Assembly: GCA_027575765.1 (NCBI GenBank)
Contig: JANBPT010000715.1
Location: 1-25,200, forward strand
Direction of reading: 5' to 3'
DNA from: Tieghemiomyces parasiticus
Taxonomy: Eukaryota; Kickxellomycota; Dimargaritomycetes; Dimargaritales; Dimargaritaceae
Length of the DNA: 25,200 nucleotides
This document shows positions 9,403 through 19,480 of this stretch, in pieces (positions within the stretch are counted from its first letter, which is position 1; each line of letters begins with the position of its first letter). The notes below the pieces were generated by a model, which searched no databases, had not been told where the DNA came from, and saw only the letters and a list, made by a program, of their open reading frames with translations. The position numbers and the translations under genes are program-made.

Positions 9403-11243
9403 TTAAAACGGGATGAGTATCGCAATGGTACCCGAGGCAGGCCGCAGTGTCGGTCAGAAGCAAAGGCGACGGTCGATTTGGCAATGGGCTCGAGAAGCAA
9501 GAATGAGGGCGAAGGGCTGCGGTGTGGACATGAGTATAGAGGCCGGTGGCTGTACGCGCTGATACCAGAGAGAACGGCGACGCTAAGGCATTTAATGGGG
9601 AGTGACTTTAGAAAGGCATGGCGTGCAGACGATAGGCTGGATATGCGCGCGCGACGTTGGGGTGAGTAAGGGCAGGAACGGGGTCGAGGAAAGCTGCATT
9701 CAGGCGGGATATGCGAGCAGCAATAGGATACTGAGCAGCAAGAAAAAAGACTCGGCTGGTGCGCGAGTACAGAGGGTAGCCCGGTGCCGGGCCAGCAGTA
9801 AACGATGGGGGACGAGTGTATGCGGCGGATGGCCTGGGTAAATAGGCACCTGGAGAGGGATCAGGCAGCCATAGCTGGTCGGCTGTGTCTGTGATGTGGC
9901 TGGCCAATAGTGTCCCTGTTCCCGCGCGTCGTCTGAAAGGGCACCAGCCATGCTGAACACACTGGACGGGGACTAGCGATGGCTGTCAACGGCTGTGTGG
10001 ACGGGAACAATACACAATCCGGCGGCTGGTCTGCGCTGTCAGCATTAGCATGACGGACAATCACTTTGGACAGAACAGGAAAGGAATGGAGGAACGTTCC
10101 GGCCCAACCTTCTTCTGGCCAGGCCCATAGTCGGCGCATACTTCCATTTTACACCCATCATCATTAGGTGGTCAGCCTGCCATGATTTATTTACATCGAC
10201 GCCGCACCAGTAAGAAGCCACTGGCGGATACAGCCTTGTTTATTGTAGCGTGGATCCCCAAGTGTAATGGCACATCTCGGCAGGGCGGCCCGCTTCTCCC
10301 AAGCGGCGCTAGTCGCTTGGGGGCTGGGCCACCAGCATGGGTAGGGCCTGAGTACCACGGCGTGCAGTGGACGACTTGGAATGGCACCAGCCCCAACCTG
10401 GTTTGCAACGACCTTGCTGCTGTCCACCGGGCCAAAAAGGGCTACCTCATTGGCATCCACTGTCTAACGGCGGCTGGTGGTCTGTTGTTCCCCAGCGATC
10501 TCAGGCGATCGACACATATGGCTTCTGTACACTTCCTTGCTTACTGTAGCCCCGGACCACCCCTAACGGCTCCCATCAAGGAAATTCTTGGTCTTGTGGC
10601 ACAATGCCCTGTTGTTGTCGGATGATACGGCCCAGCCCTGGGACCCTGGGCATGGAGTAGAGGGTAGTGTCAGAGTATTAGTGGCGGCAGCTGTGACAAG
10701 TGGGGTGGGTTACTATAACCCCTTGTGGCATAGTTCGGGAAGGAGATGTCCGCAGCGTAAGTTGCTGGGCGTGGATGTAGACAAGGTCAGCCCGCGTGCC
10801 AAACAATCATGGTGTAAGCGTATCCGGCTCGTTGTTTACCGCCCACAATGGTAATGCAGCAGGCGCATGGCAGGCAGGCCACCGGCACGGACAGGCGCCC
10901 GTCTGTTTGCTCAGTTCCCCGTTTAAGGTACCGCCGGCTACGCCACGCCTACACCATTCAACTCCCGGTGCCATTTTGGAGGTCTTAAGTTCTAGAACCA
11001 ATCTCCACATCGACCACAACTTGCGTACGTCTCCGTGGACCTGCTTGAACACTCAGTTGTTGTCAGCCATCTGGCTCCTCCAGGGCGGGCAACCACGTGA
11101 CGAAGGAGGTCGTGAGGCTGGGGTAAGGCACGATTAACACGGACAGGAAGGGCCACAGCCTCCCTACTATCGAGCAAGAGCCACGTCCGCAGCCAGGGCA
11201 TCCCAAATTGCATTCCCCCCTCGATCTTTTTTTCTGACACTGC
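9403..11243. other. Long upstream region with no assignable gene
   Basis: About 1.8 kb between the minus-strand exon at 9142-9402 and the DnaJ promoter. It is fairly GC-rich and so has several open frames in competing phases. A minus frame runs without stop from near 9950 to 9608 (Pro/Tyr-rich, with PRPSAAYTRPPSFTAGPAPG) and could hold an N-terminal exon of the gene to its left. A plus frame from ATG 10182 to 10625 gives 147 codons, but both minus frames are also open there and the product has no recognisable features. A perfect 8-bp hairpin lies at 10298-10321. No RNA gene or mobile element was seen. Confidence 0.4.
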
Positions 11244-11305
11244 CCAATGCCATTGGCCTAGCCCATGGCTAGCCGCGTTAGCGCATTGGCCTTCGAGTGG
11301 CCAAT
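11244..11305 (+). promoter_or_regulatory. Cluster of four CCAAT boxes upstream of DnaJ
   Basis: Four CCAAT/ATTGG motifs lie in 62 bp: CCAAT at 11244-11248, ATTGG at 11252-11256, ATTGG at 11285-11289 and CCAAT at 11301-11305. The last two are the arms of a perfect inverted repeat (ATTGGCC, 7-nt spacer, GGCCAAT). A second inverted repeat, CTAGCC-CAT-GGCTAG, lies between the pairs at 11258-11272. The cluster is about 215-275 bp upstream of the DnaJ ATG. CCAAT is the NF-Y/HAP recognition core, so this is a plausible upstream activating region. I saw no TATA box and no clear heat-shock element. Confidence 0.5.
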
Positions 11306-11519
11306 AGTGCATCGCCTATCCTAATAGATAAGGTCGCGCTCGGTATTCAACTGTGGATTCCGTACTGCACACTTACTCTCTATCGTTCGCCTCCACCCGC
11401 TATTTCATTCCTTAGCGCCGTTGCTTCGGTGTCCCACCTACCACGACACATTGTTAGCTATCGGCCTAATCTGCCCCGACCTCCATCCTCCCATCGCCCA
11501 ACTTTTCTGCTGACCAGTC

Positions 11520-12851
11520 ATGACCCGCGACTACTACGAGATCCTCGAGGTGGAACGGGAGGTTGACGACCATGGTCTGAAACGTTCCTACCGCCGCCTG
11601 GCCATGCAGTTCCACCCCGACAAGAACCCCGAGGGCGCCGACCAGTTCAAGGAGCTCCAGCACGCCTACGAGGTCCTGAGCGATCCCCAGCGGCGGGCGC
11701 ATTACGACCAGTTCGGCGAGGACGAGAACGCCGGCCGCGGTTCCGGTGGTGGTCACCCCTTCCCGGACGATCTATTCGCCGAGATGTTTGGTGGCACGGG
11801 TTTCTTCGCTGGCGGCGGTGGCGGGGCCGAATTCGATCCATTTGGAATGGGCGGTGGCATGGGCTCGAACCCGTACGGCCCGCGCGGCGGCCCACGGGCC
11901 GGGGCGTCCAAAGAAAGCCAGGCCGATCTCGAAGTAACGCTGGAGGACCTCTATAGGGGAAAGAAGTTCCGCATGGCCATCGAGAAGAAGGTCCAATGCT
12001 CCCAGTGTGACGGCAGTGGCAGCCGGACGGGCAAAACTTACAAATGTAAACTCTGCCACGGGGAGGGGTTCACGTTGACCACGCGGATGCTGGCGCCAGG
12101 GCTCTCTCAACGCGTACAGGTGTTGTGTCCGACCTGCAATGGCGAGGGGCGGGTAATCCGTAAACAGGATAGGTGCCGGCGGTGCCACGGGGAGAAGTTA
12201 CAGAACGCCCGCAAGGTCCTCACTGTTACCATCGAGCCTGGGATGCGCGACGGTCAGCGGATCGTGCTGGCCGGTGAAGGTGACCACCAGCCTGGCAAGC
12301 CCACCCCGGCCCTCGTCTTCGTGCTCCATCAGGCCCCGCACCCGACTTTCCGGCGCAGGGAGCACGACCTCCACGCCGCTGTGCGTATCACTCTTGGCGA
12401 GGCCCTGGCGGGATTCGACCGCCAGGTCCTCACCCACCTGGATGGCCGCGGTCTGATCGTTGCTCAGCCCGCCGGCCAGGTTATACGGCCGGGCGACATC
12501 AAGTGCATTTATCAAGAGGGCATGCCGCACCCAGGTAAACCCCACCTGCGCGGTGCCCTGTACCTTACGTTCGAAGTGGACTACCCGACCCCTGATTGGT
12601 TTACCACCGAACGGCTCAGTGCCCTTCGTGCCCTGCTCCCGGATGCCCCATCCATCGAAATTGCCGACGACACCAAGCGGGTCAAACTGTCCAATGTGAC
12701 CGCGGACGATAACCCCTTCAACGGCACGCACCGCTATGACCATGATGATAACCACGGCGATGAAGGCCGGTACGGCGGCGATCAAGGACACTATTATAGT
12801 GCTGGCGACGAGGGTGGTGAAGGCCCCGAAGTTGAGTGTGCACAGCAGTAA
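11520..12851 (+). CDS. YDJ1: Type I (class A) DnaJ co-chaperone, Ydj1/Mas5-like
   Basis: Role (family): stimulates Hsp70 ATPase and delivers unfolded clients in the cytosol, at the ER and at the mitochondrial surface. Seen in the 443 residues: a J domain at 1-68 with the catalytic HPD at 32-34 and YEVLSDPQRRAHYDQFG; a Gly/Phe-rich linker at about 70-125; and four zinc-finger repeats at 160-225 (CSQCDGSG, CKLCHGEG, CPTCNGEG, CRRCHGEK). Two client-binding beta domains follow, including VEPGMRDGQ-like IEPGMRDGQ and GFDRQVLTHLDGR. The tail is rich in Asp, His, Gly and Tyr. The last four residues, CAQQ, are a CaaX box, as in Ydj1 (CASQ), predicting farnesylation and membrane attachment. The last zinc motif ends GEK rather than GxG, as in Ydj1. 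The gene is intronless and starts at ATG 11520 immediately before the J domain. Xdj1-type paralogy cannot be excluded. Confidence 0.93.
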   Translation: MTRDYYEILEVEREVDDHGLKRSYRRLAMQFHPDKNPEGADQFKELQHAYEVLSDPQRRAHYDQFGEDENAGRGSGGGHPFPDDLFAEMFGGTGFFAGGGGGAEFDPFGMGGGMGSNPYGPRGGPRAGASKESQADLEVTLEDLYRGKKFRMAIEKKVQCSQCDGSGSRTGKTYKCKLCHGEGFTLTTRMLAPGLSQRVQVLCPTCNGEGRVIRKQDRCRRCHGEKLQNARKVLTVTIEPGMRDGQRIVLAGEGDHQPGKPTPALVFVLHQAPHPTFRRREHDLHAAVRITLGEALAGFDRQVLTHLDGRGLIVAQPAGQVIRPGDIKCIYQEGMPHPGKPHLRGALYLTFEVDYPTPDWFTTERLSALRALLPDAPSIEIADDTKRVKLSNVTADDNPFNGTHRYDHDDNHGDEGRYGGDQGHYYSAGDEGGEGPEVECAQQ

Positions 12852-13286
12852 AAGTGGTCAAGGCAATACCTGAACTACTGATTTTCACCCCTAAGCGATG
12901 TATTCCGTTCTACTAGATAAAAGTCGAAACCAAGAATATCTGCTAGTTACGGAGCTCGCCCATTGTGTGTACATTGCGGGCAAGCAAAAGGCCCCGGGTG
13001 GGTAGCTAATTCCCATTGTATCCTCCATATCAGTAAGGTGAAAGGGAAACCTCCGTAGTAAAGAAGATCCGACTCCGTCCGCCGAAGAGACTAGCGGTCA
13101 TCCATCAGGCTTATTCTTAGGCCGCTAGCAGCTGGTATCTACTCTATGGACCGCTATCCCTTTCGCACCCTACCTGCCGACACCAGTCGCGATCTTGACC
13201 CTTAGCCTTACTTTGCAATTTTATTTTCTTTTTACTACTCTTGGCATTCCTTTGCGGGTGTTAATCCTCCTACTCACCAGGACGGT
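12852..13286. other. Intergenic region between DnaJ and PPR genes
   Basis: A 435-bp spacer between two plus-strand genes, holding the DnaJ 3' end and the PPR-gene promoter. The last ~80 bp are strongly pyrimidine-rich (TTTTATTTTCTTTTT near 13220), a common feature just upstream of fungal start codons. No TATA box and no RNA gene were seen. Confidence 0.55.
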
Positions 13287-15614
13287 ATGCTGATCCGCCT
13301 GATCCGCTCCCAACCGGCGTCGCGACCGGCAAGGGTGCCCTGTGTCGGTCCGGTCCCCAACGGATGCCTCACCGCCACACCAACCCGTCCAATGTCCACT
13401 GATACGCCCCCGTCACTACCGCCCTCTGAACCTTCCTCCACGGATGCACCCACCCAGGAGATCACCCCTAATCCCAAACGGTCCCGATTTAGTACCCGGC
13501 TGGACATGGCTCCGGCCGACCGGCCGGGGTACACGCGAGTCCCGGAGATGCTCGCCAAGATGCGGGAGGCGGTAGAATCTGGACGAGTCCAGGTGGCTCT
13601 CGACCAGTACTTCTCTATCAAGGGCGTGCGGCTCCCGGTACCTGTCTTTACGCCGCTGGACTACCGGATGCTGACCCAGCTGCTACGGTCCAAGAACGTC
13701 ATCCAGGACCGCCACCGCCGGAACTTGGGACCCGATCAGGAGGCCGAGAATCAGTACTTGCTGGCCAAGGAGGTCAATCAGCTGCGGGTCCTGGTTGATG
13801 ACTGGTTCCGGGTTATCACGGGTGACGCCAAATTCCTAGAGTATGCCGAGATCGAGGTCACCGAACTGATCCACAGCGCGGCCCTGGCTCGTCACTGGCG
13901 CGTCGTGCACGATACCTACAAACTGACCCACCACCGCCAGCTTGTCTTGCGGCCCGAACTGACCAACGAAGTGGTGCGCTGCATCATGGTCTCGGCTGAC
14001 GTGGCGGAGCTGGGCGTGTTCTGGGGCCGCGTCCAGTGGCACATGATATCGTTTAACATTAGAACGGCCCACCTGTCCCTCGCCTTGCTCCTCAAGCGGT
14101 GCCATGACCACCGCGCCGCCCGCGCTTTGCACCGCATGATGTTGCTCAAACCGCCGCTCAACGATTACACCCGAGGTCAGCTCCTGGCTGTCTACGCCCA
14201 GAACCACCAGACGGACGAAGCCATGGCACTCTACGACCGACTGGTCGGGGCCAAGGAATCCCCGCCCGAAACCTACGCCTTCATCGCCTCGCATCTGGCG
14301 CAACTCGGTAAACGTCACCTTGTCCGCCAGTTGTTTGACGACCGCGCCCCAATGGCCACCGCGAAGGACCTACTCCTGTTTAGTAAGGCCGCCCGGATTT
14401 TGAAAGACGTCGATCTACTCCGCCAGGTGTACATCCACTCGCAGCGTGTCAAGGATAGCAAGGCCGATGTGATGACCCTCGCCCTCGCCCACGCGTTCCG
14501 ACGTCTCGACGATCCGACCACCGCCCGTGATATCGTCGCCCGGTACCTTTCGGCCGCAAGCCGCCTCAATGACGATCAGATTCGCAGCGTATTTCAATTT
14601 TATCTTAGCACCAACGACGTCGATCTAGCCATGCGGGCCTTCGAAATCACGTTAGTTAAGGGCCGGGCCACCAACCTCCGGTGTTACGCCCCTCTGTTGA
14701 CTCTGCTCAACAACGCCCAGGAACTTACCCACGCCAACCGCGTCTATGATATCCTGTCGGGGCCCAGCTTCCCCACCTCGCTGGCGTTTGACCTGCAAAT
14801 GCTACGGTTCTATGTGATGACTAACCACACGGAACGAATCGACCGTATCGTGAACCGGTACACTGACAACGCGGCCATCCGTGGCATGGTGTTTACCACC
14901 CTTGCCTACTCATACGCCCACCAAGGCCGCCTGGAACCCTGCCTCGCCTGGGTTCGCACCCTCACTGAACATCGGTACCCACTCACCCTCAACCTGCTCA
15001 AGCGCGTGTTCCACTTCCTACTCACGCGTAACGAGGTCAATCAGGCTTGGGATTTGTTTACCACCAACGTTGAGTTCCCCAGCGTCGACCCGGCTATCGC
15101 CTTCACCCTATGTCTCCGCGAGATCGCCGCCACCGGTAACGTCCAAGCCCTTGAAACTGCACGTACCTGGTATAACGCCCAAGTGGAGCGAGGGTCGTCG
15201 CCACCAAATCACCAGAAAAAGCCGAAGCGAAAGCCGATGCCGTCCTTGTCAGCCGTGCTTAACCAACCGGCCACCAACGCCCAGCTGGCGGCCACCATGA
15301 CTCAGTTGGGTCGCTACGATGACGCCGTCGAGCAGCTCCTCTCGTGCCCAATCCCTAGGCGTCCAATGACGAACTCTAGACTACCCAACTTTGACGCCGT
15401 CGGGACGTTCGCCGCTCATCGCGAACAATTTTCATCCGACCAGATCTCAGCGATTACCGCGTACTGGACCCGGTGCCAGCGGCCCCAGGTACTCGAGATT
15501 TGGAACCGCGTGAAACGTGTCGAGTCTTCAGTAGAGGATTTTCAGGTCGATGATACTGATGTAGCGGCCACTGCTCCTCCCTTGGTACCCTCAAGTGACC
15601 CTGAAGGGCCATGA
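13287..15614 (+). CDS. PPR-like helical-repeat protein, probably mitochondrial
   Basis: Seen: an intronless frame of 775 codons. The N-terminus (MLIRLIRSQPASRPARV) is Arg-rich with no acidic residue in its first 30 positions, which fits a mitochondrial presequence; an alternative ATG at 13392 would remove it. A Pro/Ser/Thr-rich linker runs to about residue 75. From about 200 to 640 the protein is a chain of paired helices of roughly 35 residues. Examples are DYTRGQLLAVYAQNHQTDEA and its continuation MALYDRLV, and later TLAYSYAHQGRLEPCLAWVR. These are degenerate pentatricopeptide-repeat features. A basic linker (KKPKRKPMP, near 640) and an acidic tail follow. Known of the family: fungal mitochondrial PPR proteins bind organellar transcripts for stability, processing or translation. 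The exact orthologue cannot be named by eye, and the repeats are too diverged to read an RNA target. Its 3' end converges on the EF-G2 gene. Confidence 0.75.
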   Translation: MLIRLIRSQPASRPARVPCVGPVPNGCLTATPTRPMSTDTPPSLPPSEPSSTDAPTQEITPNPKRSRFSTRLDMAPADRPGYTRVPEMLAKMREAVESGRVQVALDQYFSIKGVRLPVPVFTPLDYRMLTQLLRSKNVIQDRHRRNLGPDQEAENQYLLAKEVNQLRVLVDDWFRVITGDAKFLEYAEIEVTELIHSAALARHWRVVHDTYKLTHHRQLVLRPELTNEVVRCIMVSADVAELGVFWGRVQWHMISFNIRTAHLSLALLLKRCHDHRAARALHRMMLLKPPLNDYTRGQLLAVYAQNHQTDEAMALYDRLVGAKESPPETYAFIASHLAQLGKRHLVRQLFDDRAPMATAKDLLLFSKAARILKDVDLLRQVYIHSQRVKDSKADVMTLALAHAFRRLDDPTTARDIVARYLSAASRLNDDQIRSVFQFYLSTNDVDLAMRAFEITLVKGRATNLRCYAPLLTLLNNAQELTHANRVYDILSGPSFPTSLAFDLQMLRFYVMTNHTERIDRIVNRYTDNAAIRGMVFTTLAYSYAHQGRLEPCLAWVRTLTEHRYPLTLNLLKRVFHFLLTRNEVNQAWDLFTTNVEFPSVDPAIAFTLCLREIAATGNVQALETARTWYNAQVERGSSPPNHQKKPKRKPMPSLSAVLNQPATNAQLAATMTQLGRYDDAVEQLLSCPIPRRPMTNSRLPNFDAVGTFAAHREQFSSDQISAITAYWTRCQRPQVLEIWNRVKRVESSVEDFQVDDTDVAATAPPLVPSSDPEGP

Positions 15615-15862
15615 GGAGCCTGTCCTCCCCCTTCACTTTTTCCCCCCTTTACCTCGTACAAATGAAACGTTTATTAACGTCCTGCTTGTTAAGCCTGGGG
15701 GGTTCATGATAAATGGCGGTTTTCCGAACCCGGTACGGACCGTGCGACAAGCGAAGTGAAAGCTGACGGTTATTCCAAATTTAGGATTGAAAACGACAGA
15801 AGGTGCCTCTACAAACCAGCTGAAGAAGAAAAGGCGTTGTACTGGATTTTAGAAACACTCGC
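15615..15862. terminator. Convergent 3' ends of the PPR and EF-G2 genes
   Basis: Only 248 bp separate the two stop codons, so both transcripts end here and their 3' UTRs may overlap. A minus-strand AATAAA (plus TTTATT at 15670-15675), about 190 nt beyond the EF-G2 stop, is a possible poly(A) signal. The plus strand has a T/C-rich run right after the PPR stop. Confidence 0.4.
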
Positions 15863-18800
15863 TCACTCGTAGCCCCGCGTTTCCTTCATCACCAGTTTTT
15901 TCTGTTGCGACGTCATCGTACCGTAACCCACCAGTTGCATGGTGAATGTCCCCGTACCGGCGGTCAACGACCGCAGGGCCGAAGAATACCCCAAGAGAGC
16001 GCTTAAGGGCACCTGCGCATGGATGATTTGGTTGATCGACACATTCCCTTCCACCCCTTGATCACCACTTGGAGCCCCATCGTCAGTCATACCGCTCACT
16101 CGGGCCCGTCGCGCCCCGCTCAGGTCGCTCATAGCCACTCCTACGTACTCCCGGGGAACTTGAACGGCCACATCCATCATGGGTTCGAGTAGATCATTTT
16201 CGGCCTGCATGAGAGCCTGGCGGACGGCTTGGGCGGTACCGGCGCGGAGGGCCGCTGGGGAACTGGCTTCACCGTAGAGTCGGAGACGGGTCACTTCGAC
16301 GTGTACCCGGGCGGTCTGGAATCCGAGGAGCGGACCCCGACTGAGGGCCTGGTTGATCCCGGTCCGAAGGGCCGTCGCCACCTCCGCGGCATCCAGTGGG
16401 CCGGCCGAGGCGGGGCGGGTACCGGGTCGATTGACACTGCCACCGTCGTGATCGTCGTCTTCGGATAGAACTAAACCACGCAGCGCCTGGGTAATGTCAC
16501 AGGTATTATCCTTACCTACCCCGCCGTCCTCTACATCACGGTTAGCAGTGGCGGTAGTGGGGACGACCAAATCGGCTTCAGGAAGCGGGGAGACGCGCAC
16601 ACTGACATCCACGCGGCCAAGTTTTCCCAGAACCTCGCGGTCGTACCGTATGCTATGGGTCACCGTCTGGCAGACGGTCTCGCGGTACGCAATGCGGATC
16701 GAGCCCACCTCGGCGTTGACCTTGTAGTCCCGCAACAGCCGATCCTTAACAATTTCTAGGTGAAGTTCACCCATCCCGCTCAGCAGAGTCTGGCCCGTCT
16801 CGGCATCGGCGGTAACGTGCAGCGAAGGGTCTTCTAGCAGTAGACGGTCCAGTGCCTGGTTAAGGGATTTCTCCTCGGCGGCAGAGGCCGGTTCAACCGA
16901 GCAAAAGAACACCGGGGGCGGGGGTTCGACGCCGCGCAGTTTGGGCAGTGGGGCATTGGCCTTTGCGGTCGCTGTAGTGGTGCCCAGCAGGGTATCGCCC
17001 GTCCGGGTGTGTTTCAGGCCCAGGATCACCCCGATATCCCCGACAGCAATCTGTGGGACCTCCTCGACATCGTTGGCGTACATCGTCAGTAGCTTATTGA
17101 CACGCTCCTTCTCGCGCCGGTGGGCGTTCACGACGGTCATGCGAGTTTGTAAAGTACCCGAGTAGACGCGGACAAACACCATCGGACCCCGACGGGCGTC
17201 GTAGATCACCTTGAACGCCAGGGCACATAGGTTAGCCGTGTCGCTGAACGGTACGCGGACCACGTCCACTTGGCCCGGGGTGCGGCGAGACGGTACTGCG
17301 ACGGTAGGCCGCGTAGCATCGACCGGCGAGGGAAGGTAGTCCAGGACGGCGTCCAGGAGGGGTTGTACCCCAGTGTTGCGGTAGGCGGACCCGCACAACA
17401 CGGGCACGCCCCGATTCGCCAGGGTCAGTCGCCGGATGGCCCCCTGCAAGTTGGTGGCCGGGAGCCTCAGGTGGTCTTCAGTATCCAAAAAAGCCTCCAT
17501 GAGCTGATCATCCCGTTCGGCCAAGGCCTCGACGAGCTCTACCCGGGCCTGCCGGGCCGCCGTTGCAACGAGGCTAAGGGGTCCCGGCTCGGCGTTGGGG
17601 GTTTCGCTGGTGAGCGGCGTCCGACGAATGACGGAACCCTCGGAGGCCGGATCGAATTCAAGCAGCTCCTGGGTCACCACATCGATGACCCCGGCGAGTA
17701 AGGACCCACGGGGACCAGTGGGCTGTGCGTTGAATCCACGGCGGAGTGCCTGATCCATCAGTTCCCACCGGCCGCCCTGGTCACTATTATGGGGCCCCAC
17801 GCGGACCAGTGGCAGTTGGCAGACCAATGGGATGGCGGTCGGAAACCTAGTGCGTAGGTGGTGCAGCGTCTTATCGAGGCCGCCGCCGACGCGGTCCAGC
17901 TTGTTGACAAAGACCAGACGGGGTAGTCGGTACCGGTCCGCCTGCCGCCACACGGTTTCGGTCTGGGCCTGCACCCCGGTCACCCCGTCGATGATCACCA
18001 CGGCGCCATCCAACACCCGTATACTGCGCTCCACTTCAAAAGTGAAGTCCACATGGCCCGGGGTGTCGATGAGGTTGATTTGGGCATCCCGCCATCCGAA
18101 GGTGATGGCCGCCGACTGGATCGTGATACCGCGCTCGCGCTCCTGTTGCATGTAGTCCATGACGGTGTCTCCATCGTCCACATCTAGACGGGAAATGAAA
18201 CAGAACATCAGGCGCGGACGGTAGAGATGGGTTAGCGTCAAGCGGGTGCAGAGCTAAGTGTCCTAGCTACCTGCATTGCAAGGATCGATATGAGGTACTT
18301 ACCGCCGATGCGTCGGGAGAACCCCGAGTAGTAGAGCATCCGCTCCGTTGTGGTTGTTTTACCTGGGGGTAATAGATGGAAGAGAGTATGCAAACAGGGT
18401 CGATATTACTGTCCGATGAGTAATTGGATTACTAGATGATAAATATTATATACTTGCATCTCTAAGGTGCGCAGTCGAAGTCGTTTGCCGTAGATTATGG
18501 AGTGGCTTGAATGTTGCTTGGCAGGTTGCGTCGGACTTGCGCCACCTACCAGCATCAATGTGTGCAATGATTCCAATATTACGGATTTTCTGGGCCCTCG
18601 CCAGTATCTCCGGTGGTGTCGGCGGTTCTTGGGCTGTGCGGACGATGAATACCAGGGTAGGATAGGGTGGGGGGGCGAAACGGTAATCGGCGTTGGGACG
18701 AAATTAGTCACCAGAAGCTCGTGCCTTAAGCGAGGCTTACTGACCAGGCGATGCCCAGCCCGCCCAGACCAATCTTCGCGGGTAGCGCTGGAGGGTATCA

Positions 18801-19055
18801 AGCTGACTTACTACCTTCGGCGTCGAGCGCCTGTGTTGATATGGTGCGGTCTATTCGCCTAATGGGTGCCACACTAAACGGGCCTACCATACTGAGACAC
18901 GAGACTGATGGCAGGCTAGGAATGGCCCGCCGTCCACTACAGATTCTGACGGCGCAGGGCAGGTTACGTAGTAATGAGCCCGATCTCCGCCCGGTGCGAA
19001 ACCGGGTCACCGGGCGAGCATGTGAGCGTAAAGCTGTGCGGCAAAGTTTTAACAT
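15863..19055 (-). CDS. MEF2: Mitochondrial elongation factor G2 (ribosome recycling GTPase)
   Basis: Role (family): with the recycling factor RRF, mitochondrial EF-G2 splits post-termination mitoribosomes using GTP. Seen: four exons, 19055..18812, 18633..18550, 18362..18303 and 18183..15863, all junctions phase 1, giving 902 residues. Exon 1 is an Arg-rich presequence (MLKLCRTALRSHARPVTRFR). Exon 2 ends in KIRNIGIIAHIDAG. The 60-nt exon 3 carries GKTTTTERMLYYSGFSRRIG. Exon 4 continues with DVDDGDTVMDYMQQERERGI. GTPase motifs in the joined protein are P-loop AHIDAGKT (105-112), ERERGIT (144), DTPGH (169-173) and NKLD (223-226). TVWRQADRYRLPR before NKLD is EF-G2-like rather than EF-G1-like. 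EF-G domains II-V follow, with an acidic insert in domain IV (EDDDHDGG). Exon 1 could instead end at 18815, also phase 1. The frame upstream of 18183 towards 18241 is intronic. Exon 4 and the exon 2/3 joins are very secure; the exon 1 join is likely. Confidence 0.93.
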
Positions 19056-19480
19056 GGTTGGAAAGAGAATCTGGTGCACGAAGGTAGAGGCAGGTGTTCC
19101 AAATGGGACGGGGGCATGTTCCAGCCGAACAATGATGTGTCCAAATGTACCAACGTTACGTAAGTCAGGGGAGTTCAGACCCTAAAAGTCGGTCGGGAGG
19201 TAGTGCTCAACCATAGTGTAATCATGGCAGACGCTGCAAAGATAGGCCCAGCCATCGTCTACTTCGTTTTAAACCTCCTGTGCACCTCGATTATATATAC
19301 CATGACACTATGCTCAGAATCGCTCTAATGGTAGTTTATCAAGTTGCGGCAGTAGTGCCAAGTGGTCTATGAACTGATGTATGCTGGCAAGTTGGCTGGT
19401 AACGCCTTTTAAAGTCTAAGAAAAGGGTAGGAGGAAAAAAATACAGGAAGCGGGAGTAGGTAAAAATCAATATGCTGCGA
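19056..19480. other. Spacer between EF-G2 start and ARG4 end
   Basis: About 425 bp between two minus-strand genes. It holds the EF-G2 promoter and the ARG4 3' UTR. A TATATA-like run (TTATATATACC, near 19291-19301) lies about 240 bp upstream of the EF-G2 ATG. No other gene or RNA is visible. Confidence 0.5.

Noticed and set aside
10298..10321. 8-bp hairpin CCCAAGCG/CGCTTGGG as an RNA element
   Set aside because: An isolated short stem with no U-run and no conserved context. Chance is likely in 25 kb.
10182..10625. 147-codon plus-strand frame as a gene
   Set aside because: Other frames are equally open, the translation shows no domain or bias, and no splice or promoter context supports it.
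18184..18241. Start of EF-G2 at 18241
   Set aside because: The codons before 18183 lie in an intron. The conserved DVDDGD joins the upstream P-loop exon at a TAG acceptor, and a start at 18241 would leave out the P-loop.
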